A stretch of 5,420 nt of DNA from an uncultured Chitinophagaceae bacterium (GTDB lineage: Bacteria; Bacteroidota; Bacteroidia; Chitinophagales; Chitinophagaceae). The notes under the pieces were generated by a model that was not told the origin of the DNA, searched no databases, and was given only the letters and a program-made list of their open reading frames with translations. The position numbers and the translations under genes were made by a program. The stretch lies in the NCBI GenBank assembly GCA_937897585.1, contig CALCNY010000092.1:1-5420 (forward strand), in the 5' to 3' direction. Below are positions 1-5,402 of the stretch, one piece after another; the stretch's first letter is position 1; each line of letters begins with the position of its first letter.

Positions 1-216
1 CGCTAACCCAGAACTAATTGAAGCTGTAAAACTGATACTAGCAATGGAGTTGCTCACACAAATATTGTTTGTAGATGCAACAATAGTGACTGTAGGAGGA
101 GGAAGTAAAAATGAATTCTTGTAAATTTTTCCATGGTCTTTTAATGGAAAATTATTACCTGCAAAAGAGTACAATACGGCGAAAATGCTGAATATCAGCA
201 AGTAGCTTTTTTTCAT
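1..216 (-). CDS. Exported surface protein with Ig/PKD-like repeat, 5' fragment
   Basis: This frame starts with ATG at 216 and stays open for 72 codons to the left edge, so only the N-terminus is present. Residues 1-19 form a typical Sec signal peptide: MKKS, then a hydrophobic stretch (YLLIFSIFAVLYSF), then AG as a likely cleavage site. A short linker ends in three prolines, and from about residue 40 the sequence (TVTIVASTNNICVSNSIAS, followed by FTAS) resembles the start of the Ig/PKD-like repeats in large Bacteroidota surface proteins, which often read VTI..S...IC.G..VTFTA. Many such proteins carry a C-terminal sorting domain for the type IX secretion system, but that end is missing here. 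The gene is transcribed away from the ABC exporter. A TAATTTTG box at 269-276 could serve it. The function is unknown. The exported nature is well supported; the repeat family is inferred from a short stretch. Confidence 0.72.
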   Translation of the reverse strand, partial: MKKSYLLIFSIFAVLYSFAGNNFPLKDHGKIYKNSFLLPPPTVTIVASTNNICVSNSIASISFTASISSGLA

Positions 217-268
217 CAGTTGATTTTTAATGAGGGTTATAAATTAATCTTACTTATTGTAATCGAAT

Positions 269-294
269 CAAAATTATGCTTTTTATCAATACAA
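269..294 (-). promoter_or_regulatory. Candidate promoter for the left-edge exported protein
   Basis: On the minus strand TAATTTTG (276 to 269) fits the Bacteroidota -7 consensus TAnnTTTG exactly. A TTG at 294-292 could be the -33 element, but the spacing of 15 bp is shorter than the usual 17-23 bp. Transcription would begin near 264, giving a leader of about 50 nt before the ATG at 216. Chance matches are likely in DNA this rich in A and T, so this is only a candidate. Confidence 0.35.
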
Positions 295-303
295 GTCATA
301 TTA

Positions 304-322
304 ACATTAAATAAATTAATGT
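304..322. repeat. Perfect 7-bp inverted repeat in the divergent intergenic region
   Basis: ACATTAA (304-310) and TTAATGT (316-322) are perfect reverse complements separated by the 5 bases ATAAA. The element lies between the divergent exported-protein gene and the ABC exporter, just upstream of the candidate minus-strand promoter. The size and symmetry would suit a regulator binding site, but the sequence is only A/T plus one G-C pair per arm, so chance is a real alternative. There is no T-run that would make it a terminator. Confidence 0.25.
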
Positions 323-411
323 ATAAAAAATCAAAAACTGAAAATCATCTAACAATAAAATTAATTAACCGAAATTGCAGCTTTATTTATTGAATCTTCT
401 AAATCCCTCAA

Positions 412-2217
412 ATGAAAATTTTACTTCATTACCTCAAACCTCATAAATGGCTGGTTGGTTTTACGCTTTTAATGGCCGCAATTAATATTGGCTTTTCACT
501 GATTGATCCGATTTTATTAGGCAAGCTCGTTAATCTCGCAGGTGATTATAAAGCAAATACATCTTCCTTTTCAGAGAATAGTTTTTTCTGGAGTTATGTG
601 CATACTATTCGCAACAATAAGCCTTACTTACAACTTGGCGTTTTTTACATACTGTTATTTTCGATTTCAGTAGCTATGGTAAGTCGTATTGCCAAAGCTT
701 TTCAAGATTATTTTTTAAATCTAATCATTCAAAAATTTGGCGCCAAGGTTTTTACAGATGGTTTACAACAAGCCATGAAATTACCTTATCAGGAATTCGA
801 AGACCAACGCAGTGGTGAAACTTTATCCATATTGACTAAAGTAAGAAGTGATGTAGAAAAGTTCATGATTAATTTCATCAACATACTTTTTGGAATTATT
901 ATTGGAATCGTTTTCGTGTTTGTATATGCTGCGTTATTTATCAATTGGAGAATTCCAGTAGCTTATTTAATTGGTATTGGGGTACTCACTTTTATTACCA
1001 ATAAATTGAGTAAAAAAATAAAGCAAATTCAAAAGCATATTGTTAGCGAAACAACAGCATTAGCAGGCTCTACAACAGAATCTTTAAGGAATATCGAACT
1101 GGTAAAAAGCTTGGGTCTAACATCTCAGGAGGTAGATCGTTTGAATAAAAATACCTATAAAATACTTGGACTTGAATTGACAAAAGTAAAGCGTGTAAGA
1201 AGTATCAGTTTTGTTCAGGGAACTTTGGTAAATACTTTACGTCAAGTGATTCTATTTATATTGATGTGGTTGATTTTTAGAAATGAAATGGATGCAGGCC
1301 AATTGGTAACCATGCAGATTTTTTCCTTTTTTGTTTTCGGTCCTTTACAAGAAATTGGAAACATTCTATTGTCTTATCGTGAAGCCGAAGCCTCATTAAA
1401 TAATTTTGATAAGCTGATGAAAAAGGCGCCAGAGCAAGAGCCTTCTAATCCTAAGAAATTAGGTACTGTTGAAAATCTTTCTTTTAACAATGTAGGTTTC
1501 AAACACCAGTCTGCCACACATAAAGCCATTGATGGTATCAGCTTTGATGTTTCCCTTGGAGAAACAATCGCCTTTGTCGGGCCGAGCGGAAGTGGTAAAT
1601 CTACATTAATGAAATTACTCGTTGGTTTATATCGCCCGCAAGAAGGGAAAATATTATACAATCATCTCGACGAAACTGAAATTCATTTTGATGATCTCAG
1701 AAATCAAATTGGTTTTGTTACTCAAGACACCAATTTGTTCAGCGGTACCATCAAAGAAAATCTGATGTTTGTAAACCCTGCAGCCACCGAGGCTGATTTG
1801 CATGATGCCTTACAAAAAGCAGCTTGTACAAACCTACTGGACAGAGCCGAAAAAGGACTTGATACTATGATTGGTGAAGGAGGCTTAAAATTATCCGGTG
1901 GCGAGAAGCAAAGAATTTCTATCGCCAGAGCCTTGTTACGCAAGCCACGCATTCTCATTTTTGATGAAGCTACTTCTGCATTAGATTCATTAACGGAAGA
2001 GGAAATTACCAACACCATTATTGAAATCTCAAAAGCCCAAGACCAAATTACAATTTTAATTGCACATCGATTGAGCACCATTATGCACGCCGACAAAATT
2101 TTTGTTCTTGAAAAAGGAGATGTTGTGGAAACGGGAAGTCATCAAAAATTAATTGATGAAAAAGGTTTGTATTATGCGATGTGGAGACAACAAATAGGAG
2201 AGCGGAAAAAAAATTAG
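412..2217 (+). CDS. ABC exporter with fused permease and ATPase domains (ABCB/MsbA-like)
   Basis: A 601-residue half-transporter, expected to work as a homodimer in the inner membrane and drive export with ATP. The N-terminal half has six predicted membrane segments (roughly 14-36, 75-95, 153-176, 180-198, 268-289, 297-318), and the coupling region EDQRSGETLSILT at 130-142 is typical of type I exporters. The ATPase domain is complete: aromatic A-loop F363, Walker A GPSGSGKST 390-398, Q-loop Q438, signature LSGGEKQ 494-500, Walker B ILIFDE 514-519 with catalytic E519, D-loop SALD 522-525 and switch H552. All catalytic residues are present and the length is normal for the family. The loop between the first two membrane segments (about 38-74) is polar and rather long. 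The substrate (lipid, drug, peptide) cannot be told from sequence, and no membrane-fusion partner lies nearby. The ATG at 412 has no clear Shine-Dalgarno or -7 box upstream. The DUF983 gene follows after 65 bp on the same strand but has its own possible promoter. Confidence 0.93.
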   Translation: MKILLHYLKPHKWLVGFTLLMAAINIGFSLIDPILLGKLVNLAGDYKANTSSFSENSFFWSYVHTIRNNKPYLQLGVFYILLFSISVAMVSRIAKAFQDYFLNLIIQKFGAKVFTDGLQQAMKLPYQEFEDQRSGETLSILTKVRSDVEKFMINFINILFGIIIGIVFVFVYAALFINWRIPVAYLIGIGVLTFITNKLSKKIKQIQKHIVSETTALAGSTTESLRNIELVKSLGLTSQEVDRLNKNTYKILGLELTKVKRVRSISFVQGTLVNTLRQVILFILMWLIFRNEMDAGQLVTMQIFSFFVFGPLQEIGNILLSYREAEASLNNFDKLMKKAPEQEPSNPKKLGTVENLSFNNVGFKHQSATHKAIDGISFDVSLGETIAFVGPSGSGKSTLMKLLVGLYRPQEGKILYNHLDETEIHFDDLRNQIGFVTQDTNLFSGTIKENLMFVNPAATEADLHDALQKAACTNLLDRAEKGLDTMIGEGGLKLSGGEKQRISIARALLRKPRILIFDEATSALDSLTEEEITNTIIEISKAQDQITILIAHRLSTIMHADKIFVLEKGDVVETGSHQKLIDEKGLYYAMWRQQIGERKKN

Positions 2218-2270
2218 GAATGATTATTCGATTTGTAACACACATCACACAAAAAAAATGATTATCAAAT

Positions 2271-2278
2271 TAATTTTG
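2271..2278 (+). promoter_or_regulatory. -7 box (TAATTTTG) immediately before the DUF983 start
   Basis: TAATTTTG fits the Bacteroidota TAnnTTTG element and ends only 4 nt before the ATG at 2283. If it is used, transcription would begin at or within a few bases of the start codon, giving a leaderless or nearly leaderless mRNA. No TTG lies at the expected -33 distance; the nearest TTG is at 2233-2235, 35 bp away. Read-through from the ABC gene is the alternative. Confidence 0.4.
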
Positions 2279-2282
2279 CAAC

Positions 2283-2708
2283 ATGTCTGACAAACCAAAT
2301 TATTACCTCAGTATTTTTAAAATGAGATGCCCTAGATGCAGAAGGGGTAAGATGTTTAAAGATGCGAATCCATATAAAAGACTTTCCTTAAAACACATTT
2401 TTGATATGTATGATAATTGTCCTGTTTGTCATCAAAAATATGATATGGAACCAGGATTTTGGTATGGTACAGGATATGTGAGTTATGCTTTGGCTGTGGC
2501 CATTTCAGTGAGTACATTCGTAGCCTGGTGGGTATTAATTGGTATTTCTACTGATGATAACAGGATTTTTTTATGGCTCATTACAAACACTATCGCATTA
2601 GTTGTATTGCAACCCTGGATGATGAGATTAAGCCGCGTTATATACATCCGATTCTTTGTAAATTATGATGAAGATTATCAAAATCATAAGCCAAAAGAAT
2701 TCGAGTAA
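2283..2708 (+). CDS. DUF983 family protein: zinc ribbon plus two membrane helices
   Basis: A 141-residue protein with two CxxC pairs, C16-P-R-C19 and C46-P-V-C49, that could together bind one zinc ion as a ribbon at the cytoplasmic N-terminus. The stretch EPGFWYGTGYVSYALA (56-71) leads into a first membrane helix at about 64-87, with a second at about 95-114. The tail is charged and acidic (YDEDY, EFE). This order of zinc ribbon, FWYGTGYVSYA-like motif and helix pair is what I recognise from DUF983 proteins of Bacteroidota. No biochemical function is established for the family as far as I know. It lies 65 bp downstream of the ABC exporter on the same strand, so co-transcription is possible, but the -7 box at 2271-2278 argues for separate expression. 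The ATG at 2283 is the first in frame and keeps the conserved region intact. Confidence 0.85.
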   Translation: MSDKPNYYLSIFKMRCPRCRRGKMFKDANPYKRLSLKHIFDMYDNCPVCHQKYDMEPGFWYGTGYVSYALAVAISVSTFVAWWVLIGISTDDNRIFLWLITNTIALVVLQPWMMRLSRVIYIRFFVNYDEDYQNHKPKEFE

Positions 2709-2737
2709 ATTGAATGTATATTTTACTGTCAACATCT

Positions 2738-2786
2738 CCTAAACCCTAATTACTAATTCCCAATCCCCAATTCCTAACACCTATTT
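2738..2786. repeat. Degenerate 7-bp tandem repeat, seven units (consensus CCTAATT)
   Basis: Read in steps of seven from 2738, the units are CCTAAAC, CCTAATT, ACTAATT, CCCAATC, CCCAATT, CCTAACA and CCTATTT. Position 2 (C) and position 4 (A) are the same in all seven units, position 1 is C in six, position 5 is A in six, and position 3 is always T or C. The array fills most of the 76-bp gap between the converging DUF983 and porT genes and ends inside the porT stop codon. The strand is strongly skewed, with no G at all from 2738 to 2786. No hairpin is evident, so it is not a classic terminator. Confidence 0.8.
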
Positions 2787-3525
2787 ATTCCACAATAAGA
2801 GAAAGCGTAATCGTTCTCGATTTTATTTGGTCGATGACATTGGAGAATTTGAGATTCGGGTCTTGTTGATGAACATTCTTAAAGCCCCATCCCAATTTAA
2901 TTTCAGGAGAGAAAACAAACACAGGAAAATAAAAATGAAATCCGACTCCGGCTTCTATTCCGTAATCAAACTTGTTTAATTTGATTTGTTTTTCAGTATT
3001 CTTTTCACCGGCATTGGCAGCAAAATCGTATTCGAGTTTTCCGCCGCCAAGCATGTATACTTTGAAGTTATTAATTCTATCACTACTGAATTTTACCTGA
3101 AAAGGAAGTGCCATTGTAATACCCTGTACTTTTCTTGTAGTAATGGTATCTTCTTTAGCAAACCTGTCGGGATATTTTAAACGATATTGAAATGCTTTTT
3201 CAGTGAAAACCAGATTAAGTGGATAGGTTCTTAGATCAAAATGTTCAGAAAGCCTCATGTTTACAAGCCATGCCAAATTGATACCGGTACTTTGTAAACT
3301 TTCAACAACAAGTACACTGTCATTATTGGCAGGGTCAAAAAATCTTGGTGTAAAATTGAAATGATAGTAGGCTCGATTTGTACCTAAACTTATGCCAAAA
3401 TGAAATTGTTGGTAATCATGATCAGGCAAATTCAATTCAATATCATTTTGGGCAAATGATACCGAATGCAAAATGCAAATGCATAGTAATGTGTTTATTA
3501 TTTTATTCCGCAATAAATGCTGCAT
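2785..3525 (-). CDS. porT: PorT family outer-membrane beta-barrel protein of the type IX secretion system
   Basis: A 246-residue protein with a clear Sec signal peptide: RNK in the basic region, hydrophobic core IINTLLCICIL, and cleavage probably after SFA (residue 25, before QND). The mature part alternates short amphipathic strands and polar turns (FHFGISLGTN, FKVYMLGGGKLEY, YGIEAGVGFHFYF, FVFSPEIKLGWGF, RTITLSLIVE), as expected for a small outer-membrane barrel. Length, strand pattern and position directly behind ubiE match PorT (SprT in Flavobacterium), which is required for protein secretion through the T9SS in Porphyromonas gingivalis. The ATG at 3525 lies inside the end of ubiE, so the frames overlap by 28 nt and translation is probably coupled. 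It is the only start that includes the whole signal peptide. There is no separate promoter. The general PorT-like barrel family is near certain; the true T9SS PorT rather than a paralogue rests largely on gene order. Confidence 0.82.
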   Translation of the reverse strand: MQHLLRNKIINTLLCICILHSVSFAQNDIELNLPDHDYQQFHFGISLGTNRAYYHFNFTPRFFDPANNDSVLVVESLQSTGINLAWLVNMRLSEHFDLRTYPLNLVFTEKAFQYRLKYPDRFAKEDTITTRKVQGITMALPFQVKFSSDRINNFKVYMLGGGKLEYDFAANAGEKNTEKQIKLNKFDYGIEAGVGFHFYFPVFVFSPEIKLGWGFKNVHQQDPNLKFSNVIDQIKSRTITLSLIVE

Positions 3526-4241
3526 ATGCCTAAACTTAATTTTTTGTTGTATGTGCTTTGGTAACCGGTTTTTTCCATAACCTGAATAAAAGCTTTTCCT
3601 TCAGGGAATTTTTTTATGGATTCATCCAGATACTGATAAGCGTTTTTATTTTTTGAAAACAACTTGCCTGCACCGGGTGTGATTGTTTTCATGTAAAATT
3701 GATAAATCTGTTTTATAATTGGCAATTGTGGTTGACTAAATTCAAGTACAACTAATTTGCCACCGGGTTTTAAAACTCTTCTGATTTCACTCAATCCCTT
3801 TTCAAGATTTTGAAAATTTCTTACGCCAAAAGCCACTGTTACTGCGTCAAACGTATTGTCATTAAAGTTTATTGCCTCGCTGTCGCCATTAAAAAGTTCA
3901 ATTTTGTTTTCAAGATGTAGCGTATTAATTTTTTGTCTGCCAATCTCTAACATGCCATTACTGATATCTATTCCGATAATTTTATCTACATCAAGTATTT
4001 TAGTTGTCATGATGGCCACATCGGCAGTGCCAGTAGCCACATCTAGAATTAGCTTAGGCTGTATTGATTTCAGCTGCTTGATGGCTTTTTTTCTCCAGAT
4101 GATATCAATGCCAACACTTAAAAATCGGTTGAGAAAATCATATTTCACAGCAATGTTATCAAACATGCCCGCAACCTGTTCTTTCTTGCTTAATGAAGAG
4201 TCTTTATCAGGTACCACCTCGTCGTGTGCAAATTTTGTCAT
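3498..4241 (-). CDS. ubiE: Demethylmenaquinone methyltransferase (UbiE/MenG)
   Basis: A SAM-dependent C-methyltransferase that converts demethylmenaquinone to menaquinone, the last step of menaquinone synthesis. In this phylum, which normally lacks ubiquinone, that is the relevant reaction. Counting from the ATG at 4241 (247 residues), the family signature Y34-DFLNRFLS is followed by DIIW, with D in place of the usual histidine of the first UbiE signature. Next come the SAM motif DVATGTADVA at 67-76, acidic D92 in GIDIS, GD at 119-120, FDAVTVAFGVRNF at 131-143, and the second signature RVLKPGGKLVVLEFS at 155-169. An in-frame ATG at 4259 would add six residues (MYICNL), but a perfect -7 box (4249-4256) sits inside that extension, so 4241 is the likelier start. 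The 3' end overlaps porT by 28 nt. It is transcribed divergently from engB. Confidence 0.94.
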   Translation of the reverse strand: MTKFAHDEVVPDKDSSLSKKEQVAGMFDNIAVKYDFLNRFLSVGIDIIWRKKAIKQLKSIQPKLILDVATGTADVAIMTTKILDVDKIIGIDISNGMLEIGRQKINTLHLENKIELFNGDSEAINFNDNTFDAVTVAFGVRNFQNLEKGLSEIRRVLKPGGKLVVLEFSQPQLPIIKQIYQFYMKTITPGAGKLFSKNKNAYQYLDESIKKFPEGKAFIQVMEKTGYQSTYNKKLSLGICSIYCGIK

Positions 4242-4248
4242 TAGATTG

Positions 4249-4256
4249 CAAATATA
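4249..4256 (-). promoter_or_regulatory. -7 box (TATATTTG) for the ubiE-porT operon
   Basis: On the minus strand TATATTTG (4256 to 4249) is a perfect TAnnTTTG match, 7 nt before the ATG at 4241. A weak CTTC-like -33 element lies 19 bp further upstream (TTC at 4278-4276), which is a normal spacing. Transcription would begin at about 4244, only a few bases before the start codon. The box overlaps the potential upstream ATG extension of ubiE and therefore decides the start. Confidence 0.55.
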
Positions 4257-4307
4257 CATCCTTTGCCACTTCAGAGAAGTCTGTAACAGTATTGAATATT
4301 TAATGTT

Positions 4308-4315
4308 TATTTTTG
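4308..4315 (+). promoter_or_regulatory. -7 box (TATTTTTG) for engB
   Basis: TATTTTTG fits TAnnTTTG and ends 17 nt before the ATG at 4333. Transcription would begin near 4320, with a leader of about 13 nt. No TTG lies at the normal -33 spacing; the TTG at 4292-4294 is only 13 bp away. Together with the ubiE box at 4249-4256 it forms a compact divergent promoter region of about 90 bp. Confidence 0.45.
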
Positions 4316-4332
4316 TTTAACAAAACTTGTAC

Positions 4333-4980
4333 ATGCACATCAAAAAAGCGGTTTATATCATCAGCAGCCCGGATTACGAAAAATGCCCTAACCCAGATAA
4401 ACCCGAATACGCATTCATCGGAAGAAGCAATGTTGGAAAATCTTCATTAATCAACATGCTTTGTAATAATGATAAACTTGCCAAAACTTCTTCCTCTCCC
4501 GGGAAAACGCAGTTGTTGAACCATTTTGAAATATTATCAGATAGTGGAGAAGGCAACAATGTCATTACCTCTCAGTGGTATTTGGTGGATTTACCTGGAT
4601 ATGGTTTTGCTAAAGTGAGTATGAGTAGCAGAAGGAGATGGGAACAGATGATTGAAAACTATCTTCGTAAAAGAGAAAATCTCACCATGATTTTTGTATT
4701 GATTGATTCGAGACATTCTCCACAAAAAATAGATCTTGAATTTTTAGAACAACTCAAAAAATGGCAAATACCTTTTTCGTTGATTTTTACAAAAAGTGAC
4801 AAAGAGAATCAAAGAACGGTTAGTAAAAATGTAAAAGACTTTTTGGATGCGATGAGAAAAACATGGCAATTTTTACCTCAACATTTTGTAACCAGTGCAA
4901 CTAAAAAAACCGGCAAAGACAAAATATTAAATTACATCGATGAGGTAAATGAACAATTGAGTGCAAAGAAAATTAATTAA
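4333..4980 (+). CDS. engB: Ribosome-assembly GTPase EngB (YsxC/YihA)
   Basis: A 215-residue TrmE-Era-EngA-EngB-type GTPase that acts in the cytoplasm in late assembly of the large ribosomal subunit. All five G motifs are visible: G1 GRSNVGKSS 30-38, G2 threonine T59 in SPGKTQ, G3 DLPGYG 86-91, G4 TKSD 153-156, and G5 SAT 188-190. GRSNVGKSS and DLPGYGFA are diagnostic for EngB among the related GTPases. Between the G2 and G3 motifs a polar stretch (SDSGEGNNVITSQ, 69-81) looks several residues longer than usual and probably extends a loop between two beta strands. The ATG at 4333 is preferred; an in-frame TTG at 4327 would add two residues. The gene is divergent from ubiE and converges on the YkuK-like gene, with their 3' ends overlapping by 8 bp. 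Confidence 0.95.
   Translation: MHIKKAVYIISSPDYEKCPNPDKPEYAFIGRSNVGKSSLINMLCNNDKLAKTSSSPGKTQLLNHFEILSDSGEGNNVITSQWYLVDLPGYGFAKVSMSSRRRWEQMIENYLRKRENLTMIFVLIDSRHSPQKIDLEFLEQLKKWQIPFSLIFTKSDKENQRTVSKNVKDFLDAMRKTWQFLPQHFVTSATKKTGKDKILNYIDEVNEQLSAKKIN
4973..4980. other. Palindrome TTAATTAA holding both stop codons of convergent genes
   Basis: The 8-bp palindrome carries the TAA stop of engB on the plus strand (4978-4980) and the TAA stop of the YkuK-like gene on the minus strand (4975-4973). Both reading frames end in the same codons, AAT TAA (Asn-stop). There is no intergenic space and no terminator hairpin between the genes, so their transcripts must overlap at the 3' ends. Confidence 0.9.
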
Positions 4981-5402
4981 CTACTTTATTGGCACAACAG
5001 CTACTGGCAAAGGCTTCTGGCTTGGCTTTGAAGGCAAACCCCATTCCTAAAATATAACCCATAGCTTCTCTTAATGCTTCATTACTTTTAAATTGTGGAT
5101 TGGTATTGATGTCTGCATGTACTTCCATATCTACATGATATGTGGTAAATAAACTACAAAGTTCATAAGCGATTTCAATACTTTTGGCAACTTCAACCAG
5201 CATACGTTCTTTAATGCTGTATTGATGAAAAGTTTTGTCGTTATGAATGAACATAAACCCTCCTGCACCTTCTCTGAGAAATACAATGACAGTTGCAAAT
5301 TCTGTTTCTTTTCCTTTAACCTGACTGTCGGTGCCGATACAAACTTTTAATTTATATCCCTGATGAGATTCTTTTTTAATAGCTTGTTCTACGGCGTCTT
5401 TG
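4973..5402 (-). CDS. YkuK-like RNase H-fold protein (DUF458), 5' end missing
   Basis: The last 142 codons of a gene whose start is lost at the contig end. I recognise the DUF458/YkuK family, small proteins with a predicted RNase H-like fold and no well-defined role. Counting from the first native codon (AAA, 5401-5399), the first strand carries IGTDSQV with D25, and the invariant block ETEFATVIVFLREG follows at 32-45. Next are KERMLVEVAKS with E70 at 64-74 and VHADINTNP with D97 at 94-102. The C-terminus reads MGFAFKAKPEAFASSCCANK (120-139), highly typical for Bacteroidota members. D25, E70 and D97 are plausible metal-binding acids of the RNase H type, which is inference. Full-length relatives begin roughly 15-20 residues earlier. 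Bases beyond 5402 are adapter, so the GTG at 5419 is not a real start and the peptide MCSSDL is artificial. Confidence 0.83.

Noticed and set aside
217..411. Small gene, RNA or clear ABC-gene promoter in the divergent intergenic region
   Set aside because: No convincing frame or RNA structure, and no exact TAnnTTTG on the plus strand before 412; only the inverted repeat and the minus-strand candidate box stand out.
1374..1661. Minus-strand open frame of 95 codons inside the ABC exporter gene
   Set aside because: Opposite the Walker A region of a well-supported gene; its translation shows no recognisable domain.
1722..2096. Minus-strand open frame of 124 codons inside the ABC exporter gene
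   Set aside because: Antisense to the signature, Walker B and H-loop region, which is fully conserved on the plus strand.
2220..2265. Direct repeat ATGATTAT at 2220-2227 and 2258-2265 between the ABC and DUF983 genes
   Set aside because: Two 8-base copies in very AT-rich DNA are expected by chance, and no further copies or flanking structure are seen.
412..2708. ABC exporter plus DUF983 as a bacteriocin or antibiotic export and immunity system
   Set aside because: No peptidase domain in the exporter, no precursor peptide or modifying enzyme nearby, and DUF983 is widespread in genomes without such loci.
2709..2784. Rho-independent terminator for DUF983 or porT
   Set aside because: No GC-rich hairpin followed by a T-run is visible on either strand; the space is taken by the 7-bp repeat.
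2986..3180. Plus-strand open frame of 64 codons inside porT
   Set aside because: Antisense to barrel strands of porT; no promoter or recognisable sequence.
3856..4320. Plus-strand open frame of 154 codons across ubiE and the divergent promoter
   Set aside because: Antisense to the conserved SAM-binding core of ubiE; the hydrophobic look comes from reading the complementary strand.
4374..4565. Minus-strand open frame of 63 codons inside engB
   Set aside because: Antisense to the G1 and G2 motifs of engB.
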